The notes: a model not told the origin generated them from the sequence alone. 37,149 nucleotides of DNA from Phycisphaerales bacterium (GCA_013360675.1 JABWBB010000027.1:1-37149); one strand, 5' to 3'. Positions 23,653 through 32,448 are shown, counted from the first letter of the stretch. A program made the numbers and translations.

Positions 23653-23687
23653 GCCGGGCTCTACGACAGCCATCATCACGCTTCACG

Positions 23688-23719
23688 CGGCCCCGGGATC
23701 ACCCCCCGGGGCCGTTTTT
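23688..23719 (+). terminator. Rho-independent terminator after the protease gene
   Basis: CGGCCCCGGG (23688-23697) pairs perfectly with CCCGGGGCCG (23705-23714) across a 7-nt loop and is followed directly by TTTTT. This is the only textbook intrinsic terminator seen in the window. Confidence 0.92.
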
Positions 23720-23720
23720 C

Positions 23721-23749
23721 TTGGTGGGCGACCCGGGCTCGGGTAGGCT
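23721..23749 (+). promoter_or_regulatory. Promoter of the GH13 gene
   Basis: TTGGTG (23721-23726), a 17-nt spacer and TAGGCT (23744-23749), with 9 nt to ATG 23759. It begins right after the T tract of the terminator. This spacing gives a transcript starting at or within a few bases of the start codon. Confidence 0.5.
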
Positions 23750-23758
23750 TGGTCACGC

Positions 23759-25306
23759 ATGCGTCACATTCGGGGCTTGCTCATTCTCTTGGTCGGCCTT
23801 CTCGCGGGGCTGGTCGTGCGCCACGCTTGGGGCCAGCCGCCCGCGCGCACGCCGGGCGTCCGCGACGATGTGCTCTACCAGATCATGCCCATCGCCTGGC
23901 GCCACGCGGGGGGTGCCGACTCCGATCCCTCCCGGCCGGGCAACTTCGAGGGCATGGTCGAATCGCTCGACTACCTCAGGGAATTGGGGGTAACGGGCAC
24001 GTGGCTTACTCCTGTCTTTCCGTCGCCCGCGTATCACGGCTATCAGCACGCCGAGGCCGATCGAGTCAACCCGCGCCTGGGCGACGAGGCGGGGTTTCTG
24101 CGATTCGTGCGCGGCTCGCACAGCGCGGGGATGAAGGTGTTCATCGACATCGTGGTCTACGGCATCAGCGATGCGAGCCAGACCGCCCGCCTCGCGCGGG
24201 AACGCCCCGACGACGACCGCTGGCTCGCCGCGGGCATGGGGCCCGACGCGGTTCATAACGGGTATGCCTATCGAACCTGGTCGGGCGATCGCGTGGGGTT
24301 CGTGCGCTGGGACCTGCGGCAGGCTGAACCGCGCACCCTGGTGATCCGCTGGGCCGCGAAATGGCTCGACCCCAACGCCGACGGCGACTGCTCGGACGGC
24401 GTGGATGGGTTCCGGCTGGATCAGGTGTGGCCCGTGTTCCCGCACGGCCCGGGCGGCTGGGGCTATTCCGACGATGTCTTCTGGGCCGAGTGGTACGCCA
24501 CACTCCGCGCCATCAAGCCCGATCTGTTCTGCGTCGCCGAGCAGGCCCGGTGGGAATCGCACGGCGAAGACCTGCTTCGTCACCACGACGCGGCATTCAC
24601 CAAACCCTTTCTCTTCGCGGCGCGACGATCGCTGCGGAGCGAGAACGCCGCGGATCTGTACACATCGATGGATGCGACGCTGGCGGCGCTGGCGCCGCAT
24701 GCGGCTTCGGGGCGGACGTTTCTCTGCACGCTGGGCGATCACGACGTGGACCGGCTCGCGTCGGCGATCGGCGCGGACTCGCCCGAGACGTTCGGACGCG
24801 CCAGGGCCGCCGCCGCCGTGCTGCTGCTCCAGCCGTTCCCGCCGGTGATCTACTACGGCGACGAGATTGGCATGCTGGGCCGCGAGGCGCACTATGGAGG
24901 CGACGCGAACGACATTCATCGACGAGAACCCATGAAATGGCTGCGCGTGGCCGGGCCGCCCATGAGCCACTACACGGTGCTTCACCACAAGGCTCACGCC
25001 TCGCTGGCCAGCGCCGACGCCGACGGGCGCAGCGTGGAGGAACAGGTTGGCGTGCCGGGTTCGCTGCTGGAGACTTATCGCACCCTGATCCGCCTGAGGC
25101 GGGGAACCCCCGCGCTGCGTCATGGCGGGTACACGCCGGTCACCACGGACCAGCCAGGCGTCTGGTGTTTCGATCGTGACCTGCAGGGCGCGAGCCTGCG
25201 CGTGGCCATCAACCTGACGGGGCGGCGGCTCGTGTGCACCCCCGGAGAAGGCCCCACGATCGAGATCGAGCCCTACGGCTATCGTGTGGTTCCGAGGGAG
25301 GATTAG
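23759..25306 (+). CDS. Exported GH13 alpha-amylase-family enzyme
   Basis: A 515-residue alpha-glucan-acting enzyme with an N-terminal signal or anchor (about 5-25, ending WGQ). The TIM barrel begins DDVLYQIMP and carries the three GH13 acidic residues: nucleophile D221 (GFRLDQVW), acid/base E261 (FCVAEQ) and transition-state stabiliser D329 (LGDHDVDR). Substrate-binding positions deviate: the usual D..xNH of region I reads FIDIVVYGIS, and the NHD of region IV is DHD, so specificity may be unusual. DPNADGDCSDGVDGF before the nucleophile is a possible calcium site. A C-terminal beta domain is at about 435-515. No Shine-Dalgarno site precedes ATG 23759; the start fits the leaderless pattern. The stop abuts the GTG of the next gene. 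Confidence 0.87.
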   Translation: MRHIRGLLILLVGLLAGLVVRHAWGQPPARTPGVRDDVLYQIMPIAWRHAGGADSDPSRPGNFEGMVESLDYLRELGVTGTWLTPVFPSPAYHGYQHAEADRVNPRLGDEAGFLRFVRGSHSAGMKVFIDIVVYGISDASQTARLARERPDDDRWLAAGMGPDAVHNGYAYRTWSGDRVGFVRWDLRQAEPRTLVIRWAAKWLDPNADGDCSDGVDGFRLDQVWPVFPHGPGGWGYSDDVFWAEWYATLRAIKPDLFCVAEQARWESHGEDLLRHHDAAFTKPFLFAARRSLRSENAADLYTSMDATLAALAPHAASGRTFLCTLGDHDVDRLASAIGADSPETFGRARAAAAVLLLQPFPPVIYYGDEIGMLGREAHYGGDANDIHRREPMKWLRVAGPPMSHYTVLHHKAHASLASADADGRSVEEQVGVPGSLLETYRTLIRLRRGTPALRHGGYTPVTTDQPGVWCFDRDLQGASLRVAINLTGRRLVCTPGEGPTIEIEPYGYRVVPRED

Positions 25307-26983
25307 GTGCCAACGCCGCTGCGATTCATCCGCGTCTCCGGCCCGGCGATCGAGAACATCGTCGTCGCCGCAACGGACAAGCCTCGCGTCATCGGACGAT
25401 CGGCCGATTCCGACGTGGTGGTCTGCGATCCTGAGGGAACGGTTTCACGTCGCCACGCCGAGGTTTCGCTGCAGGGTGACACGTGGCGGATCATGGATCT
25501 GCTCAGCCGTCACGGTACGTTCCTCAACGGCGAGAAGCTCTCGCCCGGGCTGGCGCGGGCGCTGCGCGACGGCGATCAACTCCGCCTTGGCCCGTGGACA
25601 CTGCGTGTGGCGACCGATGGCGAGGGACCGCGCTCGACATACACACAGACGCTCAACGATGTCGGATCACACGTGTCGATCGTCCGGCGTCCCGACGCGG
25701 TCGGGGCCTCGACCCGGCGGCGGCTGGATCTGCTCATGTCGTGCGCGGCGGAGATCGGCGCCGCCACCGATCAGGCCGCCCTGGCCACTCTCGCCGTCAA
25801 CGCCATCGCGGAAGGGACGGGTTTTTCACGAGCCGCCTACGTGCGCGCCACGGGCGACGCGGGCGGGGTCGACATTCTTGCCGCACGGGGGATGCGGCCC
25901 GACGACGCGCGCCTGTCGCGTTCGCTTGTCGCCGCGGCGATGGAGGGAACGACGGCGACGCTGACCGCTTCGGACGCGCCCAACTACGGCCAGAGCATCA
26001 TGAGCCTGGACATCCGTTCGGCAATCTGCGCCCCCGTGATGCTCGACGGCGTGTGCGATTCGCTGCTCTACCTCGACGCGCGTGGCAACGAGGCCACCCC
26101 CGGCGCGGGGCTGGATGACGCGGTGGGCTTTGCCCAGGCGATCGCGCGGCTGTGCGAGCTCTCGCTGCGAAACCTTCAGCGCCTGCGCCTCGAGCAGGAT
26201 GAACGCACCCGGCGCGTGGAGCTGCAGGCCGCCCGTGATATCCAGCGAATCATCATGCCGCCGACCTCGGGGGCGCACGCGCGTCTCGAATATCACCTGC
26301 GCTGCGTGCCGGGACGGTTCGTCGCGGGCGATCTGTTCGACTTCATCCCCATCGGCGAGCATCACGCCGCGGTCCTGCTGGGCGACGTGGCGGGCAAGGG
26401 CGTGGCGGCGGGGATGGTGATGTCCAACGTGCAGGCGCATCTCTCGCACCTGCTGAAATCGACGCGTGATGTCGCCGCCTCGATCAACGAGGCCAACACC
26501 CTGGTGTGTCGCTACAGCGAGCGACACACCGCCGAGACCGGCGGGCTCATCCTCTTCCTGACGCTCTGGGCGGGGTTGTTTGATCTGCGCGATCACACCC
26601 TGACCTATGTCGACGCCGGTCATGGGTACGCCCTCTGGTCGTCGGAGGGGCGCATGCACCCGCTCGAAAGCGAGGGCGGCGGCCCGCCCATCGGCGCCGA
26701 TGCCGACGCCCGCTACCAGGCCCGTACCCTCGCGTTCGCGCCCGGCTCGCGCTTGATCCTGTACAGCGACGGCGTCGCCGAGCAGACCTCGCCCGCGGGC
26801 GAGTTCTTCGGGGTCGATCGCACGGTCGCGGCCTTTGAAACCACGCGTGACGATCCGTCGGGCGGGGTGCACGGCCTGGTCGAGGCCCTGAGGGTCTTTG
26901 CCGGCCTGGGTGCCGACGATGCTCGGCTCGCCTTTGCCGACGATGTGACCGTTGCCGGCCTGACGCTACGCGGCCCTGCGTGA
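25307..26983 (+). CDS. FHA-GAF-SpoIIE-type protein phosphatase
   Basis: A 558-residue cytoplasmic signalling protein. An FHA domain at about 25-100 carries GR (30-31), S47..H50 (SRRH) and N74, the phosphothreonine-binding set. A GAF-like sensor domain covers about 135-300, with a helical linker around 300-330. A PP2C/SpoIIE phosphatase domain covers about 330-555; its metal-binding aspartates are visible in VAGDLFDF, GDVAGKGVAAG, YSDGVAE and ADDVTV. It would dephosphorylate Ser/Thr proteins, perhaps recruited by FHA to a phosphorylated partner. GTG 25307 begins right after the TAG of the GH13 gene and has GAGGGAG 6 nt before it, so it is an internal operon gene. A kinase gene follows 61 nt later. 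Confidence 0.9.
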   Translation: MPTPLRFIRVSGPAIENIVVAATDKPRVIGRSADSDVVVCDPEGTVSRRHAEVSLQGDTWRIMDLLSRHGTFLNGEKLSPGLARALRDGDQLRLGPWTLRVATDGEGPRSTYTQTLNDVGSHVSIVRRPDAVGASTRRRLDLLMSCAAEIGAATDQAALATLAVNAIAEGTGFSRAAYVRATGDAGGVDILAARGMRPDDARLSRSLVAAAMEGTTATLTASDAPNYGQSIMSLDIRSAICAPVMLDGVCDSLLYLDARGNEATPGAGLDDAVGFAQAIARLCELSLRNLQRLRLEQDERTRRVELQAARDIQRIIMPPTSGAHARLEYHLRCVPGRFVAGDLFDFIPIGEHHAAVLLGDVAGKGVAAGMVMSNVQAHLSHLLKSTRDVAASINEANTLVCRYSERHTAETGGLILFLTLWAGLFDLRDHTLTYVDAGHGYALWSSEGRMHPLESEGGGPPIGADADARYQARTLAFAPGSRLILYSDGVAEQTSPAGEFFGVDRTVAAFETTRDDPSGGVHGLVEALRVFAGLGADDARLAFADDVTVAGLTLRGPA

Positions 26984-27030
26984 CCGCCCGAACCTGGGCA
27001 AAGCCCTCGTGTAACCGCTCCCTGCTGGTG

Positions 27031-27036
27031 TAAACT
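27031..27036 (+). promoter_or_regulatory. TAAACT -10-like hexamer, leaderless-type start of kinase gene
   Basis: TAAACT is followed by 8 nt and GTG 27045. No ribosome site is present. Confidence 0.4.
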
Positions 27037-27044
27037 ACGTTCTC

Positions 27045-29600
27045 GTGGAGCCGCCCGGACCCAAGGACAAGACGCCGCCTCATCGCCCCGGCAAGCCTTC
27101 GGTGCGCCCGGACGACCCGACGCTGGTCCCCGGCATGGCCACGCCGTACGACGTCACCCGCGCCCAGCCCTCCGCCGGCATGGACAGCGGCGATCTCCAC
27201 TCTCGCCTGACGACCCCCCTGTCGGGGGCGAGCGATTCGGCCGGCCTGGGTGACGACTCCGAGACCATGCCCCAGGTGGAGGGGTATGACCTGGTCCGCT
27301 CGCTGGGGCGCGGCGGGATGGGGATGGTCTTCGAGGGCGTGCAGCAGGCCACGGGCAAGCGCGTCGCCGTCAAGTTCATGCTCAACGCGGCCATCGCCTC
27401 CGACGCCGCCCGCAAGCGTTTCGAGCGCGAGGTCGAGGTCGTGGCGCAGCTGCAGCACCCGGGGATCGTGTCGGTCGTCGATTCGGGCGTGCGCAAGGGG
27501 CGGTATTTCTATGTGATGGAGTATGTCGAGGGACGGGCTCTCGACGAGGCGATGCCCCCGGGCAAGGCCGATTGGCGCGATGCTGTTCAGCTCATCATCG
27601 ACGTGTGCGAGGCGGTGGACTACGCGCACCAGCGCGGCGTGCTGCACCGCGACCTCAAGCCCTCGAACATCATCGTCGACGAGCAGGGGCGGGCGAGGCT
27701 GCTCGACTTTGGCCTGGCCAAGCGCGTGGAGAAGGGTGAGCCCCAGGCCGAGCTGAGCCTGACGATGTCCGAGCCGGGCCAGTTGCTGGGGACCGTGGCG
27801 TACATGTCGCCCGAGCAGGCGGGTGGGCGGCACGACGAGGCGAGCGTACGCACCGACGTGTATTCGCTGGGCGTGATCGCCTACGAGCTGCTGGCGGGCG
27901 CGCTGCCGATCGTCATGGAGGGTTCGCTCCGCGACATCCTGACCCGCATCGCCGACGTGGACCCCTCGCCCGCCTCAGCCCGGCGGGCCGCGATCTCGCG
28001 CGATCTCGACGCGGTCCTGCTCAAGGCCCTTGAGAAGAATCCGATGGCGCGCTACGCGACGGCGGGCGACCTCGCCGCCGACCTGCGCCGGGTGCTGGCC
28101 GACGAGCCGGTGCTGGCACGACGCATCGGCCCGGCGGGGCGATCGTGGCGTTGGGTGCGGCGCAACCGGGCGATTTCGGCGCTGGCATTGGGGGCGGTGC
28201 TGACGATCGTCGCCGTCTCGATCGTGCTGGTGGGGCGGATCATCGAGGAGCGCGACCGGGCCAATCTCAACGCCAAGCAGAACAAGGAGAACTACGAGCT
28301 GGCGCAGGATGCGCTGGCCAGATCGCGCCAGAACGAGCGCTACGCCAACGAGAACTTCGCGCTCCTGCGCAGCATCCTTGAATCGACCGACCCCGAGCGC
28401 CAGGGCGAGATCACGGTGCGCCAACTGCTCGACGTGGCCAGCGCCCGGCTCGACCGCGCCCCGCCCGAGCTCGACCTGACCGAGGCCTCGGTGCGCGAGA
28501 TCATCGGCTCGGTCTACCGCAAGTTCGGCGAGTATGAAAAGGCCCGCAACAACCTGGCGCGGGCGGTGAGCGTGCGCGAGCGCCACGCCGCGGGGGACGA
28601 CCCGCTGCTGGCCGACAGCCTGCACAACCTGGCGGCCACGCTGTGGTGGGAGGGCGATTACGAGCGGGCCGAAACGATCTATGTGCGATCGCTCGAGATG
28701 CGATCGCGCCTGCGCCCGGGCGATGACCGCGACGTGGCGACGAGCATGACGCACCTGGCCGCCTGCCGCCTGCGGATGGGCAAGTGGAACGAGGCGCGCG
28801 AGCTCTACGCCGGGGCGCTCGAGATGCGCCGGCGGATGGTCGGGGCCGAGCACGAGGAGGTGGCCCAGTCGCTCAACAACCTCGCCAAGAGCTACATGGA
28901 GGGCGAGGACTACGAGACGGCCGAACGCCTCTTCCGCGAGGCGCTGGCGATGATCACGCGGATCCGCGGCGAGCAGAACGGGGGAACCGCCGCCGCCACG
29001 CAGAACCTGGCCGGCTGCCTGCTCGAGATGGGCAACCCTGCGGGAGCGCGAGAGGCGTTTGCATCCGCGATGAACATCCGCATCGCGCTCTTCCCCAAGG
29101 GACACCACCTGATCGCCGGGAGCATCATGGGCCTGGCCGACGCTGAGCTGGCCCTGGGCAATACCGACAAGGCCGCGGAACGGGCCGAAGAAGGCCTGCA
29201 GATGCTGCAGAAAATGGGGCGTGCCGATCACCCCGACTACGCCGAGGCGCTGGCGATCAAGGCGAGCATCCTCATCGCCACGAACCAGGCCGAGGCGGCG
29301 GCGGGGCTGCTTCGCCAGGCGCTGGCTCTGGCGGTCGAGGCCAAGCCCCCCTCGCGCGTGCAGATCGCCCTTCTCCGAGGGCGCCTGGGCGAGGCCCTGC
29401 ATGCTTCGGGGCGCGCGGGCGAGGCCCTGCCGCTGCTCGAACAGAGCTACCGCAACACGATCGAAACGCGCGCGGGCCGGGGCAACTTCGTCGTGGCCGC
29501 CGCCCAGCGACTCGCGGCCTGCTACGACACCCTCGGCCGCGTCGAAGACGCGGCGCGGATCCGGGGCGAAGCCGTCCGAGCGGCAAAGTCTGAGCCGTGA
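27045..29600 (+). CDS. Membrane Ser/Thr protein kinase with C-terminal TPR repeats
   Basis: An 851-residue Hanks-type kinase. After a Pro-rich, Thr/Ser-rich N-terminus of about 80 residues, the kinase domain (81-350) has GRGGMGMVFEG, the ATP-binding K110 (VAVKF), HRDLKPSN with D203, DFGLA with D221 and GTVAYMSPEQ. A single transmembrane helix at about 377-398 follows a basic stretch. The rest is likely extracytoplasmic: a coiled-coil-like linker and about eight to nine TPR units (for example SLHNLAATLWWEGDYERAE and SLNNLAKSYMEGEDYETAE) up to about 840. This layout is common in planctomycetes. The GTG at 27045 fits the upstream -10 hexamer; the later in-frame ATGs at residues 31 and 46 are alternatives. 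Its neighbour encodes an FHA-containing phosphatase, a natural partner. Confidence 0.93.
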   Translation: MEPPGPKDKTPPHRPGKPSVRPDDPTLVPGMATPYDVTRAQPSAGMDSGDLHSRLTTPLSGASDSAGLGDDSETMPQVEGYDLVRSLGRGGMGMVFEGVQQATGKRVAVKFMLNAAIASDAARKRFEREVEVVAQLQHPGIVSVVDSGVRKGRYFYVMEYVEGRALDEAMPPGKADWRDAVQLIIDVCEAVDYAHQRGVLHRDLKPSNIIVDEQGRARLLDFGLAKRVEKGEPQAELSLTMSEPGQLLGTVAYMSPEQAGGRHDEASVRTDVYSLGVIAYELLAGALPIVMEGSLRDILTRIADVDPSPASARRAAISRDLDAVLLKALEKNPMARYATAGDLAADLRRVLADEPVLARRIGPAGRSWRWVRRNRAISALALGAVLTIVAVSIVLVGRIIEERDRANLNAKQNKENYELAQDALARSRQNERYANENFALLRSILESTDPERQGEITVRQLLDVASARLDRAPPELDLTEASVREIIGSVYRKFGEYEKARNNLARAVSVRERHAAGDDPLLADSLHNLAATLWWEGDYERAETIYVRSLEMRSRLRPGDDRDVATSMTHLAACRLRMGKWNEARELYAGALEMRRRMVGAEHEEVAQSLNNLAKSYMEGEDYETAERLFREALAMITRIRGEQNGGTAAATQNLAGCLLEMGNPAGAREAFASAMNIRIALFPKGHHLIAGSIMGLADAELALGNTDKAAERAEEGLQMLQKMGRADHPDYAEALAIKASILIATNQAEAAAGLLRQALALAVEAKPPSRVQIALLRGRLGEALHASGRAGEALPLLEQSYRNTIETRAGRGNFVVAAAQRLAACYDTLGRVEDAARIRGEAVRAAKSEP

Positions 29601-29603
29601 GTC

Positions 29604-30269
29604 TTACCGACGCCGACGCATGCCCACCAGCAGCGCGGCACCGGCGATCAGCCCCACGCCCGGCGCGGGCACCGCGACGAAGTCACACCCAATCAGATCG
29701 ATGCGGTACTCGCCGGTGACCCCCTCGCCCACCCAGCCCGAGTGCGGGTTGAGCCCGCCCGGGCCGTCGGGCCCGGAGATCTCGGTCGAGTTGGTGAAGT
29801 GGTAGATCAGCCCGGTGCGGCTGACGGGCACGCGGCCCGCGCCGCTGATCGCCAGCGCGTAAATGCCCGGCTGCGTGAGCATGGCGCCCGTGTTGTCGGT
29901 CGCGGTATTGGTCAGCACAGACTGGGGCCCCTCGACGGTGTCGTCGTTGGCCAGGAGGCCGAATGCCTCGTTGGCCTGCGTCACGTTGAAGAGCCACACC
30001 TGCGTGTCGAACCCGGCATCGGAGAGGTCGAACCGGAACGTCGTCGGTGAGATCACGCGGATGAGGTACATGTCCTCGTAATCCGGGTCGCCCAGTGCGC
30101 TCCCCAGCGAGCCGATGATCTTCGAGAGCTGGCCCACGCCCACCACGACCTGAGCCTCGCCCAGCGTCGAACCCGCGTCGCCGTCCTCGATCCAGTCGGG
30201 GCCCGCCAAGGCGATCGGCGAAAGCGCGGCGATACCCGCGAGCAGCGTGCAAACCACGGATGAGCGCAT
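29604..30269 (-). CDS. PEP-CTERM-like exported protein
   Basis: A 221-residue protein with a signal peptide (MRSSVVCTLLAGIAALSPIALAG). Its body resembles a pre-peptidase-type beta domain (FRFDLSDAGFDTQVWLFN, LLANDDTVEGP, GIYALAISG). The C-terminus is VPAPG, a hydrophobic helix GLIAGAALLVG and RRRR, which matches the PEP-CTERM sorting tail (here PAP instead of PEP) recognised by exosortase. It would be processed and perhaps released to the surface or into exopolysaccharide. GAGGAGGT before ATG 30269 fixes the start. The stop lies 3 nt from the stop of the convergent kinase gene. The 30270-30408 gap upstream holds nothing recognisable. Confidence 0.85.
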   Translation of the reverse strand: MRSSVVCTLLAGIAALSPIALAGPDWIEDGDAGSTLGEAQVVVGVGQLSKIIGSLGSALGDPDYEDMYLIRVISPTTFRFDLSDAGFDTQVWLFNVTQANEAFGLLANDDTVEGPQSVLTNTATDNTGAMLTQPGIYALAISGAGRVPVSRTGLIYHFTNSTEISGPDGPGGLNPHSGWVGEGVTGEYRIDLIGCDFVAVPAPGVGLIAGAALLVGMRRRR

Positions 30270-30408
30270 GACAACCTCCTCGTGACGCCGGCTTTCGACG
30301 CCGTACGGGAGTGTGAACGCGCCATGCCATTCCGCAAGGAAAACAGGGGACCGAGCGGAGCAATTGCTCCCGTAGGTGCTTATCGGGCTTGGTTATGCGG
30401 CCGACGGG

Positions 30409-31218
30409 CTACTTACGAACCTCGAACAGATAGTGGAAATAGCAGTTGTAGAAATCGTTCTGGGCCGAGATCGGCAGGTGATAGGAAAACCGCCCCGCGA
30501 GCCACTCGGGCAGGGGGATCCAGACCATCAGGCGGCGGCTCTCGCGAAGGTGAAGCCCGTGCCGCCCCGCCAGAGACGCAAACTCGTCGTGGGTCCAGTG
30601 GTGGACATACCAAGGGTTGGGCCCACGCCGGGCATACTTGTGCGACTTCCCGTTGCCGATCGAGACGATCACGCACGCACCCGGGCGGCAGACCCTGACA
30701 ATCTCGGACAGGGCGGCGTCGATGTCGTCGATCTGCTGGAGCATCTCGATCGCCGCCAGCACGTCCACGCGGTCATCCTCGAGCGGGATTTCGGTGATCG
30801 ACGCGATACAGAGGTTCACGCGCGGATCGCGTTTCACCACCCGGTCCAGTTGAAACTCCGACACGGCAAAGTCGATCGCGTTGTAGTCCGACTCGCGCGG
30901 CAGGAACCGGCGCATCGACATGTCGCCCGGGCCGGCCTCGAGAAAGACCTTGCCCGGCAATGCGGCGGCACGGATCCACTTCCCCAGCAGGCGCTCGGTG
31001 TAGGGCTGGCCACGGAAGACATCGATCACCTTGTGGATCGGGCGCGCCAGCCGCTTGAACAGCATCTGCCGCCGGGTGTTGGGGCGGATGCCCGGCAGGG
31101 CCTGGGTGCGTCCGGCGTCGCCCCGAACCTCGAGATCAAGCCCCTCGGCCACGGGGACCACCACGCCCCCGGCCTGCGTGGTCTTGGTCGTCCTCCAGTT
31201 GAGTCGGGTGCTGGGCAT
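30409..31218 (-). CDS. SAM-dependent methyltransferase (class I)
   Basis: A 269-residue class I methyltransferase. Motif I is FLEAGPGDMSMRRFLP (E-x-G-x-G type, binding SAM), followed by a DYNAIDFAVS acidic strand and IPLEDDRVDVLAAIEMLQQIDDIDAALSEIVRVCRPGACVIVSIGNG. The last segment is the Methyltransf_11 pattern of motifs II-III (VD.....VL.H..D......E..RV..PGG). The C-terminal part, ending FYNCYFHYLFEVRK, is typical of methyltransferases acting on small molecules or lipids. ATG 31218 gives a sensible N-terminus; no ribosome site is seen. It is 56 nt downstream of the cytosine deaminase gene on the same strand. The substrate is unknown. Confidence 0.82.
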   Translation of the reverse strand: MPSTRLNWRTTKTTQAGGVVVPVAEGLDLEVRGDAGRTQALPGIRPNTRRQMLFKRLARPIHKVIDVFRGQPYTERLLGKWIRAAALPGKVFLEAGPGDMSMRRFLPRESDYNAIDFAVSEFQLDRVVKRDPRVNLCIASITEIPLEDDRVDVLAAIEMLQQIDDIDAALSEIVRVCRPGACVIVSIGNGKSHKYARRGPNPWYVHHWTHDEFASLAGRHGLHLRESRRLMVWIPLPEWLAGRFSYHLPISAQNDFYNCYFHYLFEVRK

Positions 31219-31274
31219 TCGTGGAATGCTGCTATCGGCCCGCGTCGGGGGGGCGGTGCAGGCGCGTTCGAGGG

Positions 31275-31739
31275 CTATTTCGTGGGCGGGATGCCGATGT
31301 CCTCGTCCCAGATCTCCGGATGCTCGCGGATGAACCGCCCGAGTAGCTGGGCGCATCGGTCGTCGTCGAGGATGACCACGCGCGTGCCCGCGTCGACCAG
31401 CCATCGCTCGCGCCCCTGGAACGTGCGATTCTCGCCGATCACCAGGCGCGGGATCCGGTGCAGCACCGCCGTCCCGCTGCACATGGCGCAGGGCGAGAGT
31501 GTGGTGGCCATGGTCAGGGTGTGCCAGTCGCGCCGGCGACCGGCGTTGCGGATGCAGACCATCTCGGCATGGGCGGTGGGGTCGCCCGTCTGCACGCGCA
31601 GGTTGTGCCCGCGGGCGACGATCTCGCCGCGGGCGTCCATGAGCGACGCCCCGATGGGGATACCCCCCTCGGCGGCGGATTTCACGGCCTGCTCGTAGGC
31701 GGCGTCGAGCGCCAGTTGATCGAGTTGATCGCGGTTCAT
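31275..31739 (-). CDS. Cytosine deaminase (yeast FCY1-like, CDA fold)
   Basis: A 154-residue zinc deaminase. Zinc ligands and catalytic Glu are present: HAE at 57-59 (H57, E59) and PCAMC at 83-87 (C84, C87). Beyond these shared motifs, the protein resembles yeast cytosine deaminase along its full length as I recall it: AYEQA near the start, GGIPIG, GHNLR, TTLSPC.MC, IPRLVIGEN, VVILDDDRC and WDEDIG at the end. This points to cytosine rather than guanine or tRNA adenosine as substrate (cytosine to uracil plus ammonia). GGGGGAGGG lies about 8 nt before ATG 31739. It is divergent from upp with only 61 bp between the starts; upp would use the uracil formed. The methyltransferase gene follows. Confidence 0.85.
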   Translation of the reverse strand: MNRDQLDQLALDAAYEQAVKSAAEGGIPIGASLMDARGEIVARGHNLRVQTGDPTAHAEMVCIRNAGRRRDWHTLTMATTLSPCAMCSGTAVLHRIPRLVIGENRTFQGRERWLVDAGTRVVILDDDRCAQLLGRFIREHPEIWDEDIGIPPTK

Positions 31740-31785
31740 CGGGAATCCCTCCCCCGGGCCCTTCGCGAGAGCCTTGTCTTCAGCG

Positions 31786-31791
31786 TAGGCT
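31786..31791 (+). promoter_or_regulatory. TAGGCT -10-like hexamer, leaderless-type start of upp
   Basis: TAGGCT is followed by 9 nt and ATG 31801; there is no ribosome site. It lies in the 61-bp gap shared with the divergent cytosine deaminase gene. Confidence 0.45.
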
Positions 31792-31800
31792 GTGGGGCGC

Positions 31801-32448
31801 ATGGCAGCCGCACCGCGCGAACATCCCAACGTCGTCGTCTTTGATCATCCGCTGATCCAGCACAAGCTGACGTATCTGCGCGATCAGACGACCAGCCACC
31901 GCCCCTTTCGTGCGCTTCTTTACCAGATCGCCGGGCTGATGGTCTATGAGGCGACGCGCACGCTGCCCACCGCCGCGATCAATGTCCAGACGCCCATCGA
32001 GACGACCGTCGGACGGCGCCTGAGCGCGAAGGTCACCGTGGTGCCCGTGCTTCGCGCGGGGCTGGGCATGGCCGAGGGCGTGCTCGAGGTCATGCCCGAG
32101 GCGCGAATCGGGCACCTGGGGCTGGCCCGCGACGAGACGACACTGCGCCCCACCGTGTATCTCCAGCGCCTGCCGCGCGATCTCGATGCGGGCCCGGTCA
32201 TCCTCGTCGATCCGATGCTGGCCACGGGCGGCTCGGCGAGTGAGGCGGTGCACATCCTGCGCCGCGCCGGCGCGAACGATCTCCGCATGATCTGTCTCGT
32301 GGCTTCGCCCGAGGGGATCCGGCGGCTCGTGAGCGATCACCCCGATCTCACCATCTATACCGCCGCCATCGACCGCGCCCTCAACGACCGCGGGTTCATC
32401 GTGCCCGGGTTGGGCGACGCGGGCGATCGCATGTACGGCACGGTCTGA
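31801..32448 (+). CDS. upp: Uracil phosphoribosyltransferase
   Basis: A 215-residue cytoplasmic enzyme that joins uracil and PRPP to make UMP (pyrimidine salvage). Visible signatures are HPLIQHKLTYLRD near the N-terminus, VPVLRAGLGM at 81-90, the PRPP loop VILVDPMLATGGSA at 133-146 and the uracil-binding C-terminus GFIVPGLGDAGDRMYGT. Length is normal for the family. ATG 31801 starts the family alignment; an in-frame GTG at 31792 lies at the end of the -10 hexamer. The divergent neighbour encodes a cytosine deaminase that produces uracil. A lipoprotein gene follows after 15 nt, probably in the same transcript. Confidence 0.96.
   Translation: MAAAPREHPNVVVFDHPLIQHKLTYLRDQTTSHRPFRALLYQIAGLMVYEATRTLPTAAINVQTPIETTVGRRLSAKVTVVPVLRAGLGMAEGVLEVMPEARIGHLGLARDETTLRPTVYLQRLPRDLDAGPVILVDPMLATGGSASEAVHILRRAGANDLRMICLVASPEGIRRLVSDHPDLTIYTAAIDRALNDRGFIVPGLGDAGDRMYGTV

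Noticed and set aside
21859..23679. 600-codon minus-strand frame opposite the secreted protease
   Set aside because: Antisense of a protein with clear protease motifs and dockerin-like repeats; no start signal or domain of its own.
31275..31739. Guanine deaminase or tRNA adenosine deaminase as identity of the small deaminase
   Set aside because: The HAE and PCxxC motifs are shared, but the flanking IPRLVIGEN, LDDDRC and WDEDIG segments fit FCY1-type cytosine deaminase better, and the neighbour is upp.
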